Assembly (NCBI RefSeq): GCF_001752395.1
Contig: NZ_MKEK01000001.1
Location: 2,861,608-2,925,607 of the forward strand
Source: Rheinheimera salexigens
Lineage (GTDB): Bacteria > Pseudomonadota > Gammaproteobacteria > Enterobacterales > Alteromonadaceae
Direction of reading: 5' to 3'
Length of the DNA: 64,000 nt
This document shows, piece after piece, positions 26,277-37,135 of the stretch; the stretch's first letter is position 1; each line of letters starts with the position of its first letter. A program made the position numbers and the translations under genes. A model generated the notes under the pieces. The model was given only the letters and a program-made list of their open reading frames with translations. It did no database searches and was not told the origin of the DNA.

Positions 26277-27196
26277 AACTCGGGCTCCACTCTTAGGGTT
26301 ATATCTTTCAGTTCCTTGTACACATCTGGATCTGGCGACATAGGTAAACTACCTATGCGGTTTACTGCACGTACTGTAGCGTCACAGACTACTCTATCGC
26401 CACCTAGCACATTAACACTTGTTACAAAGCCAGTGGTAGCTAGCTTGATATTCACTGAGCACGATTTGTTTCGCATAGATTCATCTTTATACAAATTTTG
26501 ATTTATTGTATTTGATATTAATGCTTTATAGCGATCAACTTCCGTTGCAGCTTGCCGAGAACGCGCCGCCGATCTGGCACTGGCTTCTTTGGCTAATTGC
26601 TCTTGCATTAATCGCTCTTGCTCTGCTTGGCGCTTAGCATCGGCTGCTTTACGCGCCCGCTCTGCCCGTTCTTTCTCTAATGCTTCTTGTTCTTGCTTAC
26701 GCTTTTGCTCAGCCGCTTTAGCTGCATCTTCAGCTTTTTTGCGCTCTTGCTCTTTTTTAATTCTGGCTTGCTCTGCTTGCTTGGCTTTTTCGGCCTCTTG
26801 TAGCTGAAGCTTTTTGGCATCGGCTGCTGCGGCTTGTGACGCTTTTGCTTCTGCATCAGCTTGACGCTTTTGCGCCGCGACTTGCTGTAAGCGCACTTCT
26901 TCATCAGCACGATTTTTTTCTGCTTGCTGAGCACGACGTTCTAAGTCACGAATACGTTTCTCTTCTGCCGCTTTAGCATCGCTTTTTTCGCGCTGCATTT
27001 GGGCAACTCGTTGCTGCAAAGCTTCAGAATCAATAGCAACTGCTTCAACCGGTGCTTGCGCTTCACCTTCAGATTCCAGCGTAACATTAACAACTTCAGG
27101 CTTAGAGGTAAAATCTGCGCCCCACACTAACAAAATAATAACGACTAAATGCAGCCCCAGCGATTTTGCTAATGGTGGGTCTATTTTTATAGCCAT
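26273..27196 (-). CDS. tolA: Tol-Pal system protein TolA
   Basis: Inner-membrane protein spanning the periplasm. The single N-terminal membrane helix is at about residues 12-30 ([15 protein letters not shown]). A long Ala/Glu/Lys/Gln-rich helical domain II runs from about 55 to 215. The globular domain III (about 220-307) keeps [13 protein letters not shown] and [16 protein letters not shown] with the disulfide cysteines. It forms an energised complex with TolQ and TolR and overlaps tolB by 4 bp. Confidence 0.93.
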   Translation of the reverse strand: MAIKIDPPLAKSLGLHLVVIILLVWGADFTSKPEVVNVTLESEGEAQAPVEAVAIDSEALQQRVAQMQREKSDAKAAEEKRIRDLERRAQQAEKNRADEEVRLQQVAAQKRQADAEAKASQAAAADAKKLQLQEAEKAKQAEQARIKKEQERKKAEDAAKAAEQKRKQEQEALEKERAERARKAADAKRQAEQERLMQEQLAKEASARSAARSRQAATEVDRYKALISNTINQNLYKDESMRNKSCSVNIKLATTGFVTSVNVLGGDRVVCDATVRAVNRIGSLPMSPDPDVYKELKDITLRVEPEF

Positions 27197-27197
27197 A

Positions 27198-27629
27198 TTA
27201 TTTCGAGTCCACGTTATCAGTCATTAATCCCACCGATGGCGCGCCAGCTTGTTTTAATATATTAATTAAGCGAATTATCGCATCATAACTCACTCTGCCA
27301 TCCCCCTTCACAATGACTTGGGTTCCCGGCTCTATGGTTAACCAACTTGCGACTTCAACAGTTAACTGTTCAGTGGTAAAAGGCCCTTGTTGCTTGCTGT
27401 CTTTTTCAAAATAATACAAGCCATCTTGATCTACCGTCGCCACTAAAGGTGTTTTACCGTCTTTCATTTGTTTAATCGGTTCTGCAGCAGACTTTGGCAG
27501 TTCAACCTTTACCCCTTGCGTAATAAGCGGTGTGGTCACCATAAAGATGACTAATAACACCAACATAACGTCAATATAAGGTACAACGTTGATTTCAGCT
27601 TTTAATCTACGCTTTTTCCGCACGTACAT
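27198..27629 (-). CDS. tolR: Tol-Pal system protein TolR
   Basis: Inner-membrane proton-channel partner of TolQ (ExbD/TolR family), 143 residues. The membrane helix VVPYIDVMLVLLVIFMVTTP contains the essential Asp (VPYIDVML). The periplasmic domain follows. Its start overlaps the tolQ stop by one base (TAATG). Confidence 0.95.
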   Translation of the reverse strand: MYVRKKRRLKAEINVVPYIDVMLVLLVIFMVTTPLITQGVKVELPKSAAEPIKQMKDGKTPLVATVDQDGLYYFEKDSKQQGPFTTEQLTVEVASWLTIEPGTQVIVKGDGRVSYDAIIRLINILKQAGAPSVGLMTDNVDSK

Positions 27630-28318
27630 TAGCTATTGTCTCCATTACTTACCATCGCTTGGCGATTTAAAATATTGGCAAATTCTTCAGCAAAATTAGC
27701 ATAATGAGATTCAAGCACTTCAACCTGATGCGAAAACTTATTAAAGGCTATAACTGCCGGAATAGCGGCAAATAAACCAATAGCAGTAGCAATAAGTGCT
27801 TCAGCAATACCCGGCGCTACCATTGATAATGTAGCTTGCTCAACAGCACCTAAAGCAATAAAGGAATTCATAATGCCCCATACCGTGCCAAATAAGCCGA
27901 TATAAGGGCTAATAGAGCCAACAGTCGCTAAAAAGGGTAAATTAGTTTCTAAGCGTTCAACTTCACGCGACAAGCCTACGCGCATAGCACGCTGTGTACC
28001 TTCCATTACCGCAACAGATTGTTTGCTGCTGGATTTATGCAAACGGGCAAATTCTTTAAAGCCAGCTTTAAATAAAGCTTCTAGGCCGTTTACGGTAGAA
28101 CGAGCGTTTACTTCATTATACAGTTTTGATAAATCAACACCTGACCAAAATTTATCTTCAAACTTACGGGCATCAATTAAGGCTTCGCTTAATATTTTAC
28201 GCCGACGAATAATCATGGCCCATGACATAACGGACATTACCAACAGAACCAGCATCACGAGTTGTACAACTATACTTGCTTCTATTAATAAACTTAAAAT
28301 TGAAATTTCACCTGACAC
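27629..28318 (-). CDS. tolQ: Tol-Pal system protein TolQ
   Basis: Inner-membrane motor protein of the MotA/TolQ/ExbB family, 229 residues, with three membrane helices (about 12-35, 130-155, 168-195) and the conserved [14 protein letters not shown] and [19 protein letters not shown] blocks. It starts with GTG at 28318, inside the last codons of ybgC; there is no suitable ATG before the first helix. Confidence 0.94.
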   Translation of the reverse strand: MSGEISILSLLIEASIVVQLVMLVLLVMSVMSWAMIIRRRKILSEALIDARKFEDKFWSGVDLSKLYNEVNARSTVNGLEALFKAGFKEFARLHKSSSKQSVAVMEGTQRAMRVGLSREVERLETNLPFLATVGSISPYIGLFGTVWGIMNSFIALGAVEQATLSMVAPGIAEALIATAIGLFAAIPAVIAFNKFSHQVEVLESHYANFAEEFANILNRQAMVSNGDNS

Positions 28319-28718
28319 CTTGTAATACCTCTGTCACTTCTGCCGGAATCGCTCGGGCTTTCATTTCCTGCAATGATACACAGGCTATTTTAATGTCTGC
28401 CGAACACACAACTGCACCGGCCTGATTTTGTATTTGCTGTTTAAATACCATGCTCGCGCGTTTTAAAGTACTAATTTGACTACGCACGGTCAATAATTCA
28501 TTAAATTTAGCGGCTTTATAGTTATCCATTACTACCTGAGTCACCACAAAAGCCACATCATTTGCTAATAATAAATCCTGCTCTACACCTAAAGCACGTA
28601 ACCATTCGGTACGTGCTCGTTCAAAGAATTTTAGGTAATTGGCATAATATACAATACCACCGGCGTCTGTATCTTCGTAATAAACACGCACTGGAAAAGT
28701 AAAGATTGTTTTAGACAT
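28308..28718 (-). CDS. ybgC: acyl-CoA thioesterase YbgC
   Basis: Hot-dog-fold thioesterase, 136 residues, that acts on acyl-CoA or acyl-ACP and is usually the first gene of the tol-pal operon. The catalytic motif [16 protein letters not shown] is at about residues 13-28, followed by [11 protein letters not shown]. It overlaps tolQ by 11 bp. Confidence 0.92.
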   Translation of the reverse strand: MSKTIFTFPVRVYYEDTDAGGIVYYANYLKFFERARTEWLRALGVEQDLLLANDVAFVVTQVVMDNYKAAKFNELLTVRSQISTLKRASMVFKQQIQNQAGAVVCSADIKIACVSLQEMKARAIPAEVTEVLQGVR

Positions 28719-29109
28719 GTATGTTCGCTTTAGGTTGCATATAATATGTAAGCTGCGGCACTAACTCAATTGGTAAGTAGCGATATTGCTAACTATATTT
28801 TTTTATAACGACTACTTGTTTTTTGTTAGCACTTCTGCTGATTAAACTTAACGCTAATAACTAAGTTAAGCAGCACTACTGCGACCAGTTAACAACTCAG
28901 CAAGATTAACTCAATTGTTTAATTTATTAACTAGCAACCAAACCTCTTGCCTAACAAATAGTAATACCGCTAATATCGTCTAGTTAGGCTTAACACTACA
29001 TGAATACGGCTTATTGAGCTAGATAAGTCTATTAACTAAACAATAGCTTACCGGCTACCTTTGTCATTCGCATTAGATTTACTAATACTTAAGTGGTAAT
29101 TTTTCTCGT

Positions 29110-29138
29110 TTGAAGTAATTGCTCAGTTAACCTAATAT
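29110..29138 (+). promoter_or_regulatory. putative promoter of a plus-strand small RNA
   Basis: -35 TTGAAG (29110-29115), a 17-bp spacer and -10 TAATAT (29133-29138). It faces into a region with no credible plus-strand gene and is followed about 155 bp later by a strong plus-strand terminator. Each hexamer matches consensus at 4 of 6 positions. Confidence 0.45.
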
Positions 29139-29144
29139 ACGCTT

Positions 29145-29317
29145 GTGTTCTGAGCTAGCGCACTAGTGCGGTAATGAAGTTGCTGCACTTTAGCCAAGTT
29201 CACTTATTAACTGCTCTTAGCTCTACTAAGTGTTGTTATGTTTCACATGTTCCCTGGATTTTTTTGAAGCCCTGCTTCAACTTGTTGCTTAGCCCACTCT
29301 TAAGTGGGCTTTTTTTT
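29145..29317 (+). ncRNA. candidate small RNA between ybgC and ruvB
   Basis: About 173 nt bounded by a plausible promoter and a good intrinsic terminator, in the 659-bp gap between two minus-strand operons. Inside are a CGCACTAGTGCG palindrome near the 5' end, an unpaired segment TTCCCTGGATTTTTTTG, a small GAAGC/GCTTC hairpin (29272-29284), and the terminal AGCCCACT/AGTGGGCT hairpin with an 8-T end. A U-rich single-stranded stretch before a terminator hairpin is the usual build of an Hfq-binding RNA. I cannot assign it to a known family. A 49-codon frame from the ATG at 29174 runs through the terminator and is probably chance. The rest of the gap (28719-29100) shows nothing clear. Confidence 0.45.
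29291..29317 (+). terminator. intrinsic terminator on the plus strand, no gene before it
   Basis: An 8-bp stem AGCCCACT / AGTGGGCT with a 4-base loop, then a run of T. It works only for plus-strand transcription, although the genes on both sides are on the minus strand. Confidence 0.85.
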
Positions 29318-29377
29318 AGCTAAAATTCAGCATTAACCTTAAAACAACCTTATTACAGTCGTTTTATTGCAAACTTT

Positions 29378-30394
29378 TTATTGTTTTGTCGACTCGGGTA
29401 AATCAAAACCAAAATGGCTATAAGCTCTAGGTGAGGCAATGCGCCCTCTTGGTGTGCGCTGAATAAAACCCTGCTGAATTAAAAATGGTTCAATAACATC
29501 TTCGATAGTATCTTTTTCTTCACCTATCGCGGCGGCAAGGTTATCTAAGCCCACTGGACCACCATCAAACTTTTCAATAATGGTAAGCAATAGCTTTCTA
29601 TCCATATAGTCGAAACCTTCGGCATCAACATCAACCATTTGCAGTGCTTGTGCTGCAATTTCGATGGTGACTTCACCGTTGGCCTTTACTTGTGCATAAT
29701 CCCGAACCCGGCGTAATAATCGATTCGCTATCCGCGGTGTGCCTCGTGATCGGCGGGCTATTTCAGTGGCGCCAGCTTCGTCTAGTTGTAAATTTAAATA
29801 ATGCGCTGAGCGTAAAATAATTTGGGTTAGCTCTGAGACTTTATAAAACTCTAGTCGCTGCACGATACCAAAACGATCGCGCAGGGGTGAAGTTAATGCC
29901 CCTGCTCTGGTAGTAGCGCCAATTAAGGTAAAGGGTGGCAATTCTAATTTAATAGAACGTGCAGCTGGGCCTTCGCCTATCATAATATCCAGCTGATAAT
30001 CTTCCATCGCCGGATAAAGTATTTCTTCAACCACAGGGCTTAAACGATGGATCTCATCAATAAACAACACATCGTTTGGCTCTAAGTTAGTCAGCAGTGC
30101 GGCTAAATCGCCGGCTTTCTCTAACACTGGGCCAGAGGTATTTTTAATATTTACGCCCATTTCATTGGCCACTATCATGGCTAACGTGGTTTTACCTAAA
30201 CCCGGTGGGCCAAAAATAAGCAAATGATCCAATGGATCACCCCGACCTCGTGCAGCTTCAATAAAAATAGCCATTTGTTCGCAGACATGTTCTTGCCCTG
30301 TATAGTCGGCTAAGGTTTTTGGCCGAATAGCCCGGTCAATGACTTCATCTTCACGCGTAGCAGTGGTCTGGATAAGGCGATCAGCTTCTATCAT
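29378..30394 (-). CDS. ruvB: Holliday junction branch migration ATPase RuvB
   Basis: AAA+ hexameric motor that drives branch migration with RuvA. The 338 residues show Walker [10 protein letters not shown], Walker [10 protein letters not shown], sensor 1 GATTRAG, the arginine finger region RDRFG, and a C-terminal winged helix (FIQRTPRGR). ruvA ends 3 bp upstream; the order ruvC-ruvA-ruvB is usual. Confidence 0.97.
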   Translation of the reverse strand: MIEADRLIQTTATREDEVIDRAIRPKTLADYTGQEHVCEQMAIFIEAARGRGDPLDHLLIFGPPGLGKTTLAMIVANEMGVNIKNTSGPVLEKAGDLAALLTNLEPNDVLFIDEIHRLSPVVEEILYPAMEDYQLDIMIGEGPAARSIKLELPPFTLIGATTRAGALTSPLRDRFGIVQRLEFYKVSELTQIILRSAHYLNLQLDEAGATEIARRSRGTPRIANRLLRRVRDYAQVKANGEVTIEIAAQALQMVDVDAEGFDYMDRKLLLTIIEKFDGGPVGLDNLAAAIGEEKDTIEDVIEPFLIQQGFIQRTPRGRIASPRAYSHFGFDLPESTKQ

Positions 30395-30397
30395 GGC

Positions 30398-31018
30398 TTA
30401 AATCATGCTCCGTAGCGCGGTTTTAATTAATTGCTCACTGCTCATATCTGGGGTAATCACTTTTTTAATCGCTTTAGCTGCCTGCAGTTGACTATAGCCC
30501 AATGATACTAAAGCGCTGATAGCGTCATCTTCGGCACTGATAGGCCGGGTAAAGATAGCTTCATCATCAATCACCAACATACTATCGGTTGTGGGTGTAG
30601 CTAAAGCAACGCCCCAGTTTTTAAGCCTGTCGCGCATTTCTACCACTAAACGCTCGGCGGTTTTTTTACCTACACCTGGCAGTTTAACTAAGGTGGTCAT
30701 ATCATCCATTTGTACACAACGCACAAACTGCTGTGCTGTCATGCCAGATAATATGGTTAGCGCCAATTTAGGGCCAACACCATTGGCTTTAATTAACTGG
30801 CGAAATAACGCTCGCTCGGTTTCATTGGTAAAGCCAAACAATAATTGGGCATCATCACGCACCACAAAATGGGTATAGATAATGGCTTCTGCGCCTATCG
30901 CCGGTAAATTATAAAAGCTATTGAGTGGCAACTGCACTTCATAACCGACTCCACCAACTTCTATTAATAAATCAGGGGCCTGTTTTTCTAACAAGATACC
31001 ACGTAATCGTCCTATCAT
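30398..31018 (-). CDS. ruvA: Holliday junction DNA helicase subunit RuvA
   Basis: Tetramer that binds four-way junctions. The 206 residues have the N-terminal OB fold ([12 protein letters not shown]), two helix-hairpin-helix motifs ([13 protein letters not shown] and [15 protein letters not shown]), an acidic linker, and the RuvB-binding domain III at the C-terminus ([20 protein letters not shown]). Confidence 0.97.
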   Translation of the reverse strand: MIGRLRGILLEKQAPDLLIEVGGVGYEVQLPLNSFYNLPAIGAEAIIYTHFVVRDDAQLLFGFTNETERALFRQLIKANGVGPKLALTILSGMTAQQFVRCVQMDDMTTLVKLPGVGKKTAERLVVEMRDRLKNWGVALATPTTDSMLVIDDEAIFTRPISAEDDAISALVSLGYSQLQAAKAIKKVITPDMSSEQLIKTALRSMI

Positions 31019-31048
31019 ATTTTCTACTTATTACTTTCCCTAGGCGGA

Positions 31049-31573
31049 TTATTGCAAACGACCGCGCACGGTTTTACGTGCTTGACCGGCTAAACTAATT
31101 AAACTTTGCTGAGTATGCCCATGACACATAGCCACTGCAAGCGCATCGGCTGCGTCGGCTTGTGGGTTAGCGGCTAACTTTAACAAGGTGCGCACCATAT
31201 GTTGTACTTGGGCTTTATCAGCCGCACCAGTACCGACTACCGCTTGTTTTACTTGGCGCGCTGAATACTCATAGACTTCAAGCCCGGCGTTTTTAGCGGC
31301 AACAATAGCCGCGCCTCGCGCTTGGCCTAGCTTTAAGGCCGAATCTGGATTGCGGGCCATAAACACTTGTTCAATAGCAAAAATAGTCGGTTGGGTTTGT
31401 TGAATAATTTCACTAACACCGTTAAATATATCCAACAACCGCTCGGGTAATAAATCGGTGGTTTTTAAGCGAATACAGCCGCTAGCAACATAGCTAAATT
31501 GATTACCCACTTGGCGCACTACGCCATAGCCAGTGATACGGCTTCCCGGGTCAATGCCGAGAATTATATTCAT
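31049..31573 (-). CDS. ruvC: crossover junction endodeoxyribonuclease RuvC
   Basis: Holliday junction resolvase, 174 residues. The metal-binding acidic residues are visible: Asp in LGIDPGS, Glu in FAIEQVFM, and the paired acidic [12 protein letters not shown] near the C-terminus. It starts 2 bp after yebC. Confidence 0.97.
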   Translation of the reverse strand: MNIILGIDPGSRITGYGVVRQVGNQFSYVASGCIRLKTTDLLPERLLDIFNGVSEIIQQTQPTIFAIEQVFMARNPDSALKLGQARGAAIVAAKNAGLEVYEYSARQVKQAVVGTGAADKAQVQHMVRTLLKLAANPQADAADALAVAMCHGHTQQSLISLAGQARKTVRGRLQ

Positions 31574-31575
31574 AA

Positions 31576-32319
31576 TTAGCCAAATTCCGCCATCAGCTCT
31601 TCACTGATATCGGCATTGTGATACACGTTTTGTACATCGTCTGAGTCTTCTAACATATCAATAAGTTTAAAAAATTCGGCTGCATTGCTGGCTTCTACTT
31701 CAGCGCGAATAGACGGCACTAAAGTCACCTCAGCCGACTCTGCGTTAAAACCAGAAGCCACTAATGCTGTTTTAACATCTTCAAAATTATCGGGCTGAGT
31801 TAATACTTCTATGCTGCCATCATCATCAGTAACAATATCATCGGCACCGGCCTCTAATGCCACTTCCATTAGCGCATCTTCGTCGACACCCGGTGCAAAC
31901 ATTAAGACCCCTAAACGACTAAATAAATACGCAACTGAGCCAGATGTACCTAAGCTTCCATTGTTTTTACTAAAGGCATGCCGTACTTCGGCTACGGTAC
32001 GCTTATGATTATCAGTCATGGTTTCAACTATAATAGCCACCCCGTTAGGCCCATAACCTTCATAGACTAACTCTTCATAGTTTTCGCTTTCACTGGCGCC
32101 AGCACCACGTTTAATAGCACGGTCTATGGTGTCTCGGGTCATGTTTTCTGATAAGGCTTTATCTACCGCTAAGCGTAAACGAGGGTTCATGCTTGGATCA
32201 GGGTTTTGCTTGGCAGCGACGGTTAGCTCGCGGATTATTTTAGTGAAGATTTTACTTTTCTTTGCATCTTGACGGGCTTTGCGATGCTTCATGTTCGCCC
32301 ATTTACTATGGCCGGCCAT
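31576..32319 (-). CDS. yebC: YebC/PmpR (TACO1) family protein, ruv-linked
   Basis: The canonical family member, 247 residues, opening with [20 protein letters not shown] and continuing [15 protein letters not shown] and [14 protein letters not shown]. Linkage to ruvC is a standard arrangement. A strong ribosome site AGGAGAG precedes the ATG. The second copy is at 10503-11204. Confidence 0.95.
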   Translation of the reverse strand: MAGHSKWANMKHRKARQDAKKSKIFTKIIRELTVAAKQNPDPSMNPRLRLAVDKALSENMTRDTIDRAIKRGAGASESENYEELVYEGYGPNGVAIIVETMTDNHKRTVAEVRHAFSKNNGSLGTSGSVAYLFSRLGVLMFAPGVDEDALMEVALEAGADDIVTDDDGSIEVLTQPDNFEDVKTALVASGFNAESAEVTLVPSIRAEVEASNAAEFFKLIDMLEDSDDVQNVYHNADISEELMAEFG

Positions 32320-32355
32320 TTTATCTCTCCTAATATAATAAGTTATATACGGCTC

Positions 32356-32395
32356 TACGATAAGCGGCAGTATTACACTGCCGCTGTACGATAAG
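32356..32395. repeat. palindrome flanked by 9-bp direct repeats between aspS and yebC
   Basis: TACGATAAG occurs at 32356-32364 and 32387-32395. Between them is a perfect 9-bp palindrome, AGCGGCAGT / ACTGCCGCT, with a 5-base loop (32363-32385). There is no T-tract on either strand. Confidence 0.5.
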
Positions 32396-32458
32396 ACTAA
32401 TAACGCGCTAGTGCATTGCTAGCACTTTGGCTTTTCCTAGATATAAGGCTAGTTATGC

Positions 32459-34237
32459 CTAGCTAGGCTTTTTTATAACTTGAATACTTAATTCTGCCAA
32501 TTGAGCAGGATTAGCACTACTTGGTGCATTGGTTAATGGACAAGCAGCCGTAGCTGTTTTTGGAAAAGCCATTACATCCCGAATTGAAGTCGCACCGGTC
32601 ATTAGCATCACTAAACGATCTAAACCAAACGCTAAACCGGCATGCGGTGGCGCGCCATATTTTAAGGCTTCTAATAAGAAACCAAATTTCTCTTTGGCTT
32701 CTTCATCACTAATGCCCAGTAAGCTGAATACCTTAGCTTGGACATCTGAATTATGGATACGAACAGAACCACCACCTAACTCGGTACCATTTAATACCAT
32801 ATCATAAGCGTTGGATAATAAATCACCCTGCTGGATTTGATCGATTGGCGTGGTTAAAAAGCTTGCACTATCAACTGGTGCGGTAAACGGATGGTGTACA
32901 GCGGCGTAGCTGCCATCATCGGCTTGTTCAAACATCGGGAAGTCAACAACCCATAGTGGTTGCCAACCCGCTTGCGTAATGGCTAAATCTTCACCTATTT
33001 TCAAGCGCAGTGCGCCCATCGCTTCACACACAGTATTGTAGTTATCGGCACCAAATAAAATTAAGTCGCCGTTTTGGGCTGCAGTGCGTTGTAATATTTC
33101 ACTGACAATATCAGCCGTTAAAAACTTCGCTACCGGCGATTGAATACCTTCAATGCCTTGTTCGGTGTCGTTGACTTTCATCCACGCTAAGCCTTTAGCG
33201 CCATAAATACCAACAAAGCTGGTGTAGCCGTCAATATCTTTACGCGACACTTTAGCGGCTGCTTGTGGCACTTTTAATGCCACCACACGGCCTTTAGCAT
33301 CATTGGCTGGGCCTGAGAATACTTTAAACTCAACGTCTTTAACTAAATCAGCAATATCAACCAATTGCATAGGATTACGTAAGTCTGGTTTATCAGAGCC
33401 GTATAAACGCATGGCTTCATGATAGGTCATGCGTGGAAATTGGCCTAAATCTACGTCTAGCAAGCTAGCAAACATTTTTTGCACCATTTCTTCAGTCAAG
33501 TTCATCACTTGCTCGGCGCTCATAAAAGAGGTTTCGATATCTATTTGAGTAAATTCTGGCTGACGATCGGCACGCAAGTCTTCGTCACGGAAGCATTTAA
33601 CGATTTGATAATAACGGTCTAAACCCGACATCATTAATAATTGTTTAAATAATTGCGGCGATTGTGGCAAAGCAAAGAATTCGCCTTTATGGGTGCGGCT
33701 TGGTACTAAATAATCACGAGCGCCTTCTGGTGTCGCTTTGGTTAAGATAGGCGTTTCAACATCTAAAAAGCCATTGTTGTCCATAAAGTTACGGACAAAG
33801 CTGGTTACTTTGGCCCGAAACTTTAAACGATCGCTCATCACCGGACGGCGTAAATCTAAATATCGATATTTTAAGCGTTGTTCTTCGCTATTATTTTGAT
33901 TGGCGTCTAATGGTGATGGCGCAGCTTTATTTAAAATAATAACTTCACTGGCGTAGACTTCAACGGCACCGGTGGCCATATCGGCATTAATTTGTGACTC
34001 AGGCCGCGCACGTACTTGACCTTTAACTTGAATACAAAATTCGTTTCGCAAGGTATAGGCGACTTTAAATAACTCGGCTAAGTCCGGATCGCACACAACC
34101 TGTACTAAACCTTCACGGTCACGCAGGTCAAGGAAAATAAGCCCACCTAAATCGCGGCGGCGGTTTACCCAACCACATAATGAAACCTGTTGTTCTGCAT
34201 GTTGTGCAGTTAATAAACCGCAATAATGGCTACGCAT
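32459..34237 (-). CDS. aspS: aspartyl-tRNA synthetase
   Basis: Class II synthetase that charges tRNA-Asp, 592 residues with the start used here. The N-terminal OB anticodon-binding domain has [20 protein letters not shown]; motif 2 is [16 protein letters not shown]; motif 3 is [12 protein letters not shown]; the bacterial GAD insertion domain is present. The ATG at 34237 begins MRSHYCG, the family's usual start, with GAGGAAGG upstream; an in-frame GTG at 34270 is less likely. Confidence 0.96.
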   Translation of the reverse strand: MRSHYCGLLTAQHAEQQVSLCGWVNRRRDLGGLIFLDLRDREGLVQVVCDPDLAELFKVAYTLRNEFCIQVKGQVRARPESQINADMATGAVEVYASEVIILNKAAPSPLDANQNNSEEQRLKYRYLDLRRPVMSDRLKFRAKVTSFVRNFMDNNGFLDVETPILTKATPEGARDYLVPSRTHKGEFFALPQSPQLFKQLLMMSGLDRYYQIVKCFRDEDLRADRQPEFTQIDIETSFMSAEQVMNLTEEMVQKMFASLLDVDLGQFPRMTYHEAMRLYGSDKPDLRNPMQLVDIADLVKDVEFKVFSGPANDAKGRVVALKVPQAAAKVSRKDIDGYTSFVGIYGAKGLAWMKVNDTEQGIEGIQSPVAKFLTADIVSEILQRTAAQNGDLILFGADNYNTVCEAMGALRLKIGEDLAITQAGWQPLWVVDFPMFEQADDGSYAAVHHPFTAPVDSASFLTTPIDQIQQGDLLSNAYDMVLNGTELGGGSVRIHNSDVQAKVFSLLGISDEEAKEKFGFLLEALKYGAPPHAGLAFGLDRLVMLMTGATSIRDVMAFPKTATAACPLTNAPSSANPAQLAELSIQVIKKPS

Positions 34238-34324
34238 TAAACCTTCCTCTAACTTGCTAATCAGTGACACGAAAATAACGGCTGATTATATAGAGATTTT
34301 AGCCTTAATGTCACTGCTAGCTGA

Positions 34325-37135
34325 TTAAAACCCAGGTTTACTAAAACAATATTGGTTTTTGCCTTGCTGCTTAACCCGGTACATTAGATTATCTGCCACT
34401 TTTAATAGCTTATCGCTATCGGTGCCATCATCCGGATAAATAGCTATGCCAATACTGGCGCCTATGGTGACAGAACCTATCGATAACATGATAGATTGCT
34501 TTAATCGTTGTAATACCTTTTCTGCCACTATAGCGGCATCATTACGGTGCATTAAGCCTGTTAATAGCACCACAAACTCATCGCCACCAAAACGGGACAC
34601 AGTATCACTTTTTCGCACAGAGCCTTGTAAAATGGTTACCAGATGTTGTAACAGTTCATCCCCGACATCATGGCCATATTTATCATTAATATCTTTAAAA
34701 CCATCTAAGTCGATAAATAATAATCCCAGCATTTCATTATGTCTGGCATGTTGCAGTAGGGCTTGTTCTAAACGTTCTTTTAATAGAATACGATTAGGCA
34801 ATTGGGTTAAATCATCATGGGTGGCCATAAAACGCATTTTGTCTTCAGCACGACGGCGTAAATTGACTTCTTTGCGTAAGGAATAGTTCCAAATAATAAA
34901 AAACATGATAATAAGCGATGCGGCGCCGCCGACCTGCATCATTAAGCGAGTAAACTGGGCTTTATCTAGGCCTTGGTTAATTTGAAAATCAAACCACTTA
35001 TTATAAATTTGTTTGCCGCCCTCTTCACCAAGGCTGCGTAAGCCTTTATTGAGCAATACCACTAAGGGTTGATAATCCAGTCTGACACCAAACATTGTCG
35101 GGTCAGTTGCTAACCCTTCAAGCACTTGAATTTGTAAATTTACATAGCCTGAGTCACGCAAAAACTGCCCTGCTGCTTCAACTGACTCGATCACCGCATC
35201 CACTTCGCCATGCTGTAATAAATTGATAGCTTGTTTTAGATTATCAGTGAGTGTTATTGCTGTACCATGCACATAATTTGGCAGCTCATTTGCCATCGCG
35301 TAATCTTTATATATGGCGACTCGCTTACCAGCTAACTGCTTAACATTATTTACCTTTTCACTTGAAACACCGCTAATAATAGCCCATTGGCTTGACCAAT
35401 ATGCCTCGGTTAACAATATCGTTTTTTCCCCTGCTGGCTGCTCACCAATACTGCCGATAAAATCAATCGAGTTTTGTTTAAAGGCGGCTTTTAATTCCGT
35501 AAAGCTATCAAACTTAACAATCTCAATTTGGGTATTTAAACGCTGAGCGATAACATTAACAATATCAATAGTAATACCCGCCGCTTCACCCTTATCATCA
35601 ACAAACTCCATTGGCGGCAAATCTTTAACTATACCTAGTTTAATTGGTTGATGAGCGTCTAACCAAGATTGCTCAGTAGCAGTTAAGGGCACTTTTTGCC
35701 GAAATTTGGCAAAATAGCGTTCAGGCTCATCCAGCCAACGTTTTTCGATAGCTTCTAATTGGCTAAGACTTAAGCTAGCAAACCCTTGATGTATCTCATT
35801 ACTTAACCCTTCATTTCCTGTTTGTACCAAAGCAAAAAGTGCACCTTCTACTATCGGTTTTGCTGCACCGATATAACTATCAGCGACATTAAGTTGTTGT
35901 AAGCGCACTGGAATGATGGCAGCACCGCCAATAAAACCAATCACTTCTTGTTGCTGTACGGCACTAAGAATATCTTCTAAAGATACAAATAGCTTAAAAC
36001 TGAGCTGCGGATACTTTTGTTTTAGTTCAGCTAGATAAGGAGAGTTTTGGAACACGGCAACCGTTTCGTCCGTTAAGGTATCTAAACGTAATTCGCCTTT
36101 AACTTTTGGATAGTAGAATAACGAATTAAAGCTATAGACATGATAAGCCTCGGTTATTTTATCTGATGTTTGCTCATTAATAGTCATAGCGACAATGGCA
36201 TCGATACGGCCTTGTTCTAGGCTACGCACCGTATTAGCGGATGTGTCGGGGACAAATGCAATTTTTTTACCGGTTTGTTCAGCCCAAGCTTGCCATAATT
36301 CAATGATTAAGCCTCTTGCTTCTCCTTCGGCGGTAATATTCATATAAGGCGGATTATTAACCGGCACACCTAATAATAAGGTATCTTTTTCAACTTGTAT
36401 TCCCAGCCAGCGTTGCTCTAATTGACGGATTAGGCTGGGTTCAACCTGCCCTGTGGCAAGTTGTAATTGCTCAAATAATGTTGGTTTTTGATAAACGGCA
36501 TAGCTTAAATCAATTTTGGTAATCGGCATTTTTTTATGTAATGGAAATAATGCATTTAACTGTTTAAAATCAACGTAAGTGGTTGGCAGCATATCTAAGG
36601 CACTAAACGCAAATAACTCACCTTGCACAGCCGCAGTATATAAATCTTGAATAGTAGAAAAATACGCTAACTTAACGTTTGGAATTAACGTTTGTAAGGT
36701 GGCAACATGGCTAGAACGCTCAATCACCCCTATAGTTAGGGGCTTTAATTCTTGTACATTCTTAAAATGTGGCATATCACGATGGACAAAAATATTATTG
36801 TAAATATTTACGCCAATATCCCCAAGCTGGTATTGCTGTGCCCGTTTTGGATTTGCGGCTAAACCGCCATGAAAATCTACCTTGCCTTGTTCTAACAACT
36901 CAATGGTTTTTGGCCAATTAGCTGCTATAAATTGCACGTCTATTTGCTGTTGTTGCGCGATGTGTTGCCAATAATCAACCACTAAGCCCTCAGGCTCGCC
37001 CTGCTGATTAAGAAACATATAGGGATAAGTATTATCACTAATAGCTATTTTTAATGGCGACGGCAAAGCGGCTTGCACCAGCGGCAGCATAAAAAATAGT
37101 ATTAAATAGAGTAATTTAGAAATTCCTTGCTTCAT
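34325..37135 (-). CDS. diguanylate cyclase with three periplasmic substrate-binding sensor domains
   Basis: A 936-residue membrane sensor. A signal peptide (about 1-23) is followed by three family-3 solute-binding domains in tandem (about 28-250, 255-470 and 495-720); the first opens PLKIAISDNTYPYMF and the third IKLGIVKDLPPMEFVDDKG. One membrane helix (about 735-753, AASLIIMFFIIWNY) leads to a GGDEF domain. The catalytic motif is intact as FGGDEF, and a product-inhibition site RxxD (RKSD) lies five residues before it, so it should make cyclic di-GMP and be feedback-inhibited. Such binding domains usually sense amino acids or similar small solutes; the ligands are unknown. It diverges from cmoA. 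Confidence 0.9.
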   Translation of the reverse strand: MKQGISKLLYLILFFMLPLVQAALPSPLKIAISDNTYPYMFLNQQGEPEGLVVDYWQHIAQQQQIDVQFIAANWPKTIELLEQGKVDFHGGLAANPKRAQQYQLGDIGVNIYNNIFVHRDMPHFKNVQELKPLTIGVIERSSHVATLQTLIPNVKLAYFSTIQDLYTAAVQGELFAFSALDMLPTTYVDFKQLNALFPLHKKMPITKIDLSYAVYQKPTLFEQLQLATGQVEPSLIRQLEQRWLGIQVEKDTLLLGVPVNNPPYMNITAEGEARGLIIELWQAWAEQTGKKIAFVPDTSANTVRSLEQGRIDAIVAMTINEQTSDKITEAYHVYSFNSLFYYPKVKGELRLDTLTDETVAVFQNSPYLAELKQKYPQLSFKLFVSLEDILSAVQQQEVIGFIGGAAIIPVRLQQLNVADSYIGAAKPIVEGALFALVQTGNEGLSNEIHQGFASLSLSQLEAIEKRWLDEPERYFAKFRQKVPLTATEQSWLDAHQPIKLGIVKDLPPMEFVDDKGEAAGITIDIVNVIAQRLNTQIEIVKFDSFTELKAAFKQNSIDFIGSIGEQPAGEKTILLTEAYWSSQWAIISGVSSEKVNNVKQLAGKRVAIYKDYAMANELPNYVHGTAITLTDNLKQAINLLQHGEVDAVIESVEAAGQFLRDSGYVNLQIQVLEGLATDPTMFGVRLDYQPLVVLLNKGLRSLGEEGGKQIYNKWFDFQINQGLDKAQFTRLMMQVGGAASLIIMFFIIWNYSLRKEVNLRRRAEDKMRFMATHDDLTQLPNRILLKERLEQALLQHARHNEMLGLLFIDLDGFKDINDKYGHDVGDELLQHLVTILQGSVRKSDTVSRFGGDEFVVLLTGLMHRNDAAIVAEKVLQRLKQSIMLSIGSVTIGASIGIAIYPDDGTDSDKLLKVADNLMYRVKQQGKNQYCFSKPGF

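Noticed and set aside
26589..26934. Open frames inside tolA on both strands
   Set aside because: The low-complexity Ala/Lys/Gln/Glu codons of TolA domain II open other frames; the translations are Ser/Ala/Cys- or Lys-rich shadows.
29174..29323. 49-codon plus-strand frame in the ybgC-ruvB gap
   Set aside because: No good ribosome site, and it passes through the terminator hairpin; an RNA is the better reading.
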